DNA from: Cladocopium goreaui
Taxonomy: Eukaryota; Sar; Dinophyceae; Suessiales; Symbiodiniaceae
Assembly (NCBI GenBank): GCA_947184155.2
Contig: CAMXCT020001817.1
Location: forward strand, 62,001-126,000
Reading direction: 5' to 3'
Length of the DNA stretch: 64,000 bases
The notes under the pieces are model-generated. The model searched no databases and was not told where the DNA came from. It saw nothing but the letters and a program-made list of their open reading frames with translations. Of this stretch, positions 57,171 to 64,000 are shown piece by piece (position 1 is the stretch's first letter; each line of letters starts with the position of its first letter). The position numbers and the translations under genes were made by a program.

Positions 57171-57400
57171 AGCAAATTATAAATATAAATAAAAATATAA
57201 ATATAGTTGTAGACATAAACATACATATGAATATAAATATAAATAGAAATATAACTACAACTATACTTGTAAATTTGAATGCAAATATAATTTCGGATAT
57301 GAATCAAAATTGAGATAGAGATAGATAGAGGGACAGGTGGATAGGTAGATAGATAGATAGATGGATGGATGGATGGATAAACAGATAGACAGTTAGATAG
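57171..57400. repeat. AAATATAA and GATA microsatellites
   Basis: AT hexanucleotides followed by (GATA)n and (GGAT)n. Confidence 0.9.
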
Positions 57401-59444
57401 CTACACCAAAAAAAACGATAACTCAACATATTTAGAAAAAAACGATCGATCGAGCGATGAAACCGATGAAAAATGTCAGAAATCTGAACCAACCGGTTTA
57501 TGTCGCAGAACATTGCATACGACAGACCATACGCAATGCTTACGCGACCGCGATTTTGACTTACGCAGCGTGGATGTACATAAAATGATTTATGCAAAAT
57601 TTACGTTGACATGTTTCACTTAAAATGGATAGGCAGTGCTCGCACCAAAAAAGTAATGCTTACGCCAAGGTTTACGCATTGTATTTTGCAAAGGCGTCTG
57701 ACGCCACCTTAGGAACTGATGCGACCCACTCATATGGCACATCTTTTCTAGACTGTGCGCATGAGGTTTCTGAGAATGCTCAGGTAGATAGGTAGAGAGA
57801 TGAAGGGGTAAGAATACAAAAACAACCAACTTCACTGAAACAATAACGAATTGAAAAACCACATGCCAGACCAAAATTGAAATAAAAAATGACAATAAAA
57901 AATGACGAACAAAATGACATGCCAAAACCACAACCCTGTCTTCTGTGTGTAAAAACACCCCCCGCGTCATACATTTCCATCCTGTGTATGAAAGGTAGGA
58001 GAGGGGCAGGTGGCAAAGGTCGGCGACGGAAAGAGGTGTCAGGAACGTTTATACACTATGATTTTCGATTGAATGAGACACGTGGGGTACCTGTCCTGCA
58101 GCGGCTGAAAACAATATTTGGCAAACCCTGTTCCTTTGAGGGGCAAAGTGTTACTATGAGCGTAAGAGCTATCAATTCATGGCTAGCTAAAAAAAATTAA
58201 ATGTATGAAACATGGGGGTGACTCTGTCCATTTATTGTGCTAATCTGACTGGCACTAGACAATTTCAAATGTATAGAATACAGGGGGGATTGGGTTGTTT
58301 TTTGTAAAATTCAACCTCAAAACCTGACGATGCCCTTCGGTTGGTCACCACAGTTTCTTTCGATATCGGGCCACAGAATCAATGAGGCCCAAACCATTTC
58401 CAGTCGTTCTCTTTGCAAAGGCTGCAATCTCACGAAATTTCGAAGTTTGTCGAATGGTTCGCAGAAAACAGGACGGCTGCGCAGTTTGTCCACGATGTTT
58501 TCAAGCTTGTTGCGTTTAAGTTTAGAGGCAAAGATGCAGAGCATCGCACGGCAACATTTGGAAGCAACAAGAAAAGGTTGTATGGCAGAAATAAAGCAAA
58601 TTGGGAGGGAAACCTCCCGTGTTTTGAATAGTAGCCTCAAAACAATTTCCATGTATAATGTCAGTGCGGCGTGAAGCTGCTGACCGCCCAGGTACGTACT
58701 TCATGATACTTCATCTGCACCTCCCCCTCCAAATCTGCACCGCCTGGTGGTTTCTCATGTTTTCGCGAAATTAGATATCAGCAACAGGGGTTTCAAAAGC
58801 GTTATGTTATTTCTGAAGGTTCGCACGGAAAACTCCATGAGCATGAACGATCCATGGCCTTGCAAAATCAAGTTTCTGGTACCAAATACTGAATACTTAT
58901 TAATCATGTATTAGGAGGACCCCCCCTAAATTTTACCCAACAAAAATCATACAACAAATGCTGTTCCAGAAGAAGGAGGAGTGGAAATGTATGAAAAATG
59001 CCCTGCGTCCCCTTCTTCAATATACTTTTTAAGGGGTAGGGGGATCCAAAACCGAATTGACAAATGCAAATTTTAAAAAAAATAACTAAATACATACGTA
59101 AATAAATAAATGAATAAATATGTCATTCATGTCGTGGTATCGGTGCAAGTTTTTACACCCGGGCCGCCATGCAGTTTTTTAATGAGTCAATCACATCGTG
59201 CCGTTCGGTGCCGAAAACTAAGGGCCCCCGCATTTGTAGCAACACGGCTGTCCCAGAAGCAACACTGGGTTCATCAGCGGGTTTATGCAAGGGCCCCTTT
59301 TCAGTTTCAGAATGTTGCCTGCTACGCAACGAGTGTCTGAAAGCAAAGTCAGACCCCAGTCCACTGCACAATTTTTCCGCACAATTTTTCCAAATAATAA
59401 TTCACATTTGAACTCCGAAAAAAAAAACTGAAAACAAAATCAAA
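57401..59444. other. Unassigned; open frames without recognised domains
   Basis: Plus-strand frames at 57889-58200 (basic, includes VSGTFIHYDFRLNETRGVPV) and 58330-58674 / 58413-58631 (includes KFVEWFAENRTAAQFVHDVF) have some protein character. No start context, splice support or family is recognisable. Confidence 0.3.
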
Positions 59445-59615
59445 AAATATGTTTATGTTTATGCATGTGTGCCCGTGCGCGCGCGTCCGTGTACGGGTCC
59501 GTGTGCGTGTGCGTGTCCGTCCGTGCGTGCGTGCGTGCGTGCGTGTGTGCGTGAGTGTGTGCATCATGCATCTGTGCGTCTGCGTGTCTATGTGTCTGTG
59601 TGTTTGCGTGTTTAT
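59445..59615. repeat. CG-rich GTGC/GTGT repeat
   Basis: Purine-pyrimidine alternating stretch (GTGCGCGCG, CGTGCGTGCGTGCG) capable of Z-DNA, with Val/Arg-rich artefact frames. Confidence 0.85.
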
Positions 59616-61099
59616 GTGCAAATTTGTTTTGCTTTTGTTCGTTCTGAAGGAGCGGGTGTTGGACTCCAATGTATTGTTGCTCTATGCGTTGTCGAACCCG
59701 TGCGTCTGCGTGGATATGAATTAATACACAATATTGCCCGGCGCCTTCAAAAAAATGATAAAAATGTAAACATTCCATGTCTCCAAATACGTTTTATACG
59801 TTTTTCATCGTGTTTCCCCTTTTTTTGTGACCAGAACCGTTTCATCCATCACAAACATCGATAAAAAATTTGCTGCGTGTTGAACAGGAAACAAAGTATT
59901 GACAACAGGGTACCATGGTTGGTCCCGAAAAAGTTTTGAATTCGAACGCCCCGTGGCCGTGGTTTGATATTTATCTTGTTCAATCTTGTTCAGCACCAGG
60001 AGATTTCGTTTCCCACGTCACAAGTTTGGAATATTTTAGCCACGCAGTTCCTTCAGACAACATTACAGTTTGGTTGCCTATGCTGCGAACCTTCCCGAAA
60101 GCTACTGATGCTATTGGGTCAAACGAATCGTAATTTGATGGAAGGGTTGCCATGAACGATTGACACACGGTTCATCAACAGGCACACCCCTACGGTTAAT
60201 ATGCGTGGTAGCGCCAAAAAAAACACTACAGCTATAGCAAACGAATTTCCTTTACATACGCCTGCGCCGTGGTCTTCGTCTGGTTTGGAACGCAACGCAC
60301 CAGCAGAAAATCGCCCGCAAGAAGTACAGAAACACTGATGTGAATTGTTGGCTACAAAACCGGATCTGCGCATTGCACTTCCGTTCCAGATCAATTTCGT
60401 TGCAAGGCGTTGTCCCTCGCTGATTTCGTACGCAAAGAAAAAACATGTAGAAACTATAGGTCCCAGGGCCGGATGCTGGAAAATTGATGGTGTCAGCTGC
60501 GGAGACGAAGACAACATTCCCAAGACCCAAATGCAAGCCTACGTGACCTAAACAAAATCTTTTGTGTTACAAACATGTCTTCGAAGGGGGCCTGGTGGTG
60601 GGAGGGCTAGGTGAGGGAGGGGCGCTTGTCCCGGGGGCGGTGATATGCCTGTGTCTGGACGTTGCCAGCGCCGGTCAGAGAACATGGATCATGGTAGGCT
60701 ACAAAGCAGAAAAAAGATTAAAAAAGGCTGAGAGGATTGCGTCGGTATGATTGCCCGCGGTTGCGCCGAAATCTTTGTGAGTAAAAACAGTGAACCGAAA
60801 TGCTTTGCTAGTGCTGGGTTGGGTGCCAAACATATTGCTGCGGGCTCAGCTGGTTTGTTGTCCACAAGCATCAAGTCACATTGAAACATTGCAAATACCT
60901 TCCTGTCACTACCACTACTCCAGTGTAAACGTAAATGCGCCACCAAAGCAGAACCTCAAAGACCCCGCAAAACTGATATTGGGTGTTAATGAGTCACTTC
61001 AATACATCAAACCTGAAAGTAACGAGATAACACCTGAATGAAACGAATTTGCCTTATCCGCCGACCCCGGCTGGCAGCAAGGGGGAGCGCGCTAGGGAA
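59616..61099. other. No gene recognised
   Basis: Unassigned. Minus-strand frames near 60119-60523 are hydrophobic/Cys-rich but lack motifs. Plus-strand GGGG-rich sequence occurs at 60590-60640. Confidence 0.3.
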
Positions 61100-61279
61100 G
61101 AAGAGTTTACTACTACTACTAGCACCACTATTACCAGCACCCCCACCACCACTACCACTACTACTCCTACTCGGAGGGAGTGTTTGGGCGCAATTTTGAT
61201 GTTTTTGCGTCTTGTCCTGACATGGTGTTTTCCTATCCGGGCGCTGCCGTTTGAACAGAAGGAGTAGCAGGAGCACGAG

Positions 61280-61318
<39 letters not shown>

Positions 61319-62036
61319 GACGAAATCGCGGCTGGTTTCGCGTCTGTTTCAAGAGGAGCAGTGAGTCTAGCAGCAACAGTAGCAGTAGCAGCAAGCTTGC
61401 AGCAGCAGTAGCAGCAGCAGCAGCAAAAAGAAAAAGTAACTCAAATGATTTCCTGCCTATGTCGTCCGTCAGAGTCATGATGTTGCAGCAGCAGCAGCAA
61501 AAAAGAAAAAGTAGCTCAAATGATTTCCTGCCTATGTCGTCCGTCAGAGTCATGCTGTTTTCCCCGTCGGGCAACAACAACGACAACAACAGCAACAGGA
61601 CGAAATCGCGGCTGGTTTCGCGTCTGTTTCAAGAGCAGCAGTGAGTCTAGCAGCAACAGTAGCAGTAGCAGTAAGCTTGCAGCAGCAGTAGCAGCAGCAG
61701 CAAAAAGAAAAAGTAGCTCAAATGATTTCCTGCCTATGTCGTCCGTCAGAGTCATGATGTTTTCCCCGTCGGGCAACAACAACGACAACAACAACAACAA
61801 CAACAACAGCAATAGCAACAGGAACAGCAAGAGCAAGAGCAACAGCAAGAGCAACAGCAAGAGCAACAGCAAGAGCAACAGCAACAGCAAGAGCAACAGC
61901 ATTTGTGCAATGGGAGCAACAGCAGTAGCAGTAACAGCAGCAGCAGCAGCCGCAGCAGCAGCAGCCGTAGCAGCAGCAGCCGCAGCAGCAGCCAACAACA
62001 ACAACAACAACAACAACAACAAGAACAAAAAACAAT
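61100..62036. repeat. Trinucleotide repeats in a ~200-250 base higher-order array
   Basis: ACT/CAC triplets, then AGC/CAG/CAA/AAC triplets. A longer module (CTCAAATGATTTCCTGCCTA, then GTCGTCCGTCAGAGTCATG and CGAAATCGCGGCTGGTTTCG) recurs two or three times between triplet blocks at about 61320-61345, 61440-61480, 61515-61555, 61600-61625 and 61715-61760. Very long Ser/Asn/Gln, Leu or Val frames are repeat artefacts. Confidence 0.85.
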
Positions 62037-62399
62037 GACCCTTTGCCGGGGGACCCTGTTGGGTCCCCCTCCCACCGGTCACGTACGTCGATTCATTGAC
62101 TCCGGGGTTTTTGTTTTACCGGTGGGGGGTCCTTCCCGGAGTCTCCTCGAGGTACGTGGGGCTCCTTGGGTTGCCCTTCCCGCTCTGATCTGTTCCTTCG
62201 AAACAGCAGGATTTCAGAAGACACGTCTTTTTGTGTGGGTTGCGGAAGTTACATTAGGTAGTTTTGGGGCGCAATTTTGATGCTTTTCCGCCTTTCACTG
62301 CCATGGTGCTGGCCCATCCGCCTTTTGAACAGAAGGGATCAAAGGAGCAGGAGCAGCAGCAGTAGCAGCAGCAGTAGCAGCAGCAGCAGCAGGAAACAT

Positions 62400-64000
62400 T
62401 TTGATGCTTTTCCGTCCTTCACTGCCATGGTGTTTTCGTTTGGTGTTTTCCTGCCGGAAGGTGATTTTGTCGAAGGCAAGCCGCTGCAGGCAACAGAATC
62501 TCTCGAAAAAGGTTGTTTTTCTAGGATTGCAGACGGGACGTTTGGCAGTTTTTTCGCATGGTTTTGGAACTAGCTCGTCCTGCAGAGCCATGGTGTTTTC
62601 CTGCCGGAAGGTGATTTTGTCGAAGCTGCTTGATTGCAAGCAGCCGCAGGCAACCGAATCTCTCGAAGAAGCTGTTCTACTGCCAGCAGTCTCGAAAAAC
62701 GTTGTTTTTCTAGGATTTCAGACGACACGTTAGGGAGTTTTTTAACGTGGTTTTGGCACTCGCTCGTCCTTCAGAGCTATGGTGTTTTCATGCCGGCAGC
62801 TACTTTTTTTCGAAGTTGTTCTACTGCCTGCCGGCAGCTGTTTTTTTTCGAAGCTGCTCTATTGCCAGCAGTCTTCAAAAAGGTTGTTTTTCTAGGATTT
62901 CAGACGCCACGTTAGGGAGTTTTTTCACGTGGTTTTGGCACTCGCTCGTTCTTCAGAGCCATGGTGTTTTCCTGCCGGCAGCTGTTTTTTTTCGAAGTTG
63001 TTCTACTGTCAGCAGTACTGCCAGCAGCTGCAGGCAACAGAATCTCGTCAAAAAGGTTTCTTTTCTAGGATTTCAGTTTTTTTCGAAGCTGCTTTACTGC
63101 CAGTAGCTGTTTTTTTTCGAAGCTGTTCTACTGCCAGCAGTCTTGCACAGGGTTGTTTTTCTAGGATTTCAGACGACACGTTAGGGAGTTTTTCCACGTG
63201 GTTTTGGCACTCGCTCGTTCTTCAGAGCCATGGTGCTTTCCTGCCGGCAGCTGTTTTTTTTCGAACTTGTTCTACTGTCAGCAGTACTGCCAGCAGCTGC
63301 AAGCAACAGAATCTCGTCAAAAAGGTTTCTTTTCTAGGATTTCAGTTTTTTTCGAAGCTGTTTTACTGCCAGTTGCGGCTGGCAACAGAATCTCTCGAGC
63401 TCTCGAAAAACGCTGTTTTTCTAGGATTCTAGGATACTTTTTTTCGACACTGTTCTACTGCCTCTCGAATTCTAGGATTTCACGCGGGACGTTTCCTGCC
63501 GGCAGCCGTTTTTTTTCGATTTCGATGCTGTTCTACTGTCAGCATTAGCAGTCTCGAAAAAGGCTGTTTTTCTAGGAGATTTCAGGCGACACGTTAGGTA
63601 CTGCCTGCCGGCAACTGTTTTTTTTCGAAGCTGCTCTACTGCCAGCAGTCTCGAAAAATGTTGTTTTTCTAGGATTTCAGACGCCACGTTAGGGAGTTTT
63701 TTCACGTGGTTTTGGCACTCGCTCGTCCTTCAGAGCCATGGTGTTTTCCTGCCGGCAGCTACTTTTTTCGAAGCTGTTCTACTGCCTGCCGATGCTCTAT
63801 TGTCAGCAGTCTTGAAAAAGGTTGTTTTTCTAGGATTTTAGACGCCACGTTAGGGAGTTTTTTAACGTGATTTTGGCACTCGCTCGTCCTTCGGAGCCAT
63901 GGTGTTTTCCTGCCGGCAGCTACTTTTTTTCGAAGCTGTTCTACTGCCTGCCGGTAGCTGGTTTTTTTCGAAGCTGTTCTGCTGCCAGCAGTCTCGAAAA
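62400..64000. repeat. ~180-250 base minisatellite running off the window end
   Basis: Repeated modules: GGTTGTTTTTCTAGGATTTC, then AGACGCCACGTTAGGGAGTT, TTTTCACGTGGTTTTGGCAC, TCGCTCGT-CTTCAGAGCCAT, GGTGTTTTCCTGCCGGCAGC, and TTTTTTTTCGAAGCTGTTCT. Module order is mostly kept, but units are truncated or internally duplicated. The modules contain short palindromes (CTGCCGGCAG, CACGTG, TTCGAA). Confidence 0.9.

Noticed and set aside
61516-62082. Poly-Leu, poly-Ser/Asn and poly-Cys frames
   Set aside because: Artefacts of CAG/CAA triplet repeats; every frame stays open.
1-64000. tRNA, rRNA and U-snRNA genes
   Set aside because: No cloverleaf with A and B boxes, rRNA core or snRNA core was recognised by eye; a covariance-model search would be needed to be sure.

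Overview
This window reads as nuclear DNA of a dinoflagellate. Four independent signs point that way. (1) Genes that can be rebuilt by homology use introns with GA or GC donors more often than GT, almost all ending AG^G. (2) A near-complete relic of the dinoflagellate spliced leader sits at 54881-54903, fused to the 5' end of an open reading frame. (3) A cyclophilin gene is present as two almost identical tandem copies. (4) Every gene I can support is on the minus strand, as in unidirectional dinoflagellate gene clusters. No gene matches a bacterial, plant or animal layout.

Layout. 1-5 kb: short tandem repeats and unassigned sequence. 5.1-7.8 kb: two tandem cyclophilin genes. 8.0-13.5 kb: small candidate exons of one or more unrecognised genes. 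14.6-38.7 kb: one very long, finely split UvrD/SRS2-like DNA helicase gene, with motifs Q, I, Ia, Ic, II, III and the later motifs readable in order on the minus strand. Inside one of its introns (18916-15295) lies a complete five-exon folate/biopterin-transporter-family gene in the same orientation. Inside another intron (32089-22981) lies an 8.0 kb tyrosine-recombinase retroelement. 42.0-44.3 kb: exons of a multi-pass membrane protein, possibly an MFS carrier. 44.4-46.5 kb: long microsatellites. 48.3-54.9 kb: a retroposed, spliced-leader-tagged coding sequence, later interrupted by a 2.9 kb fold-back element flanked by a 4-bp target duplication. 55-64 kb: mostly satellites, ending in a minisatellite that runs off the window.

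The retroelement (23496-31508) is the most interesting object. It has split direct repeats in the order A1-ORFs-B1-A2-B2. It carries a small membrane-protein ORF, a coiled-coil ORF, and a gag/RT/RNase H/cytosine-methyltransferase-like/tyrosine-recombinase ORF, stacked with near-overlapping stop and start codons. The internal B1-A2 joint equals the joint that circularising the element would make, and the outer ends fit crossover at an AT dinucleotide in a TA-rich target.

Exon borders were set by eye from reading frame, phase and family motifs, so individual borders may be off by a few bases. No alignments or searches were run.
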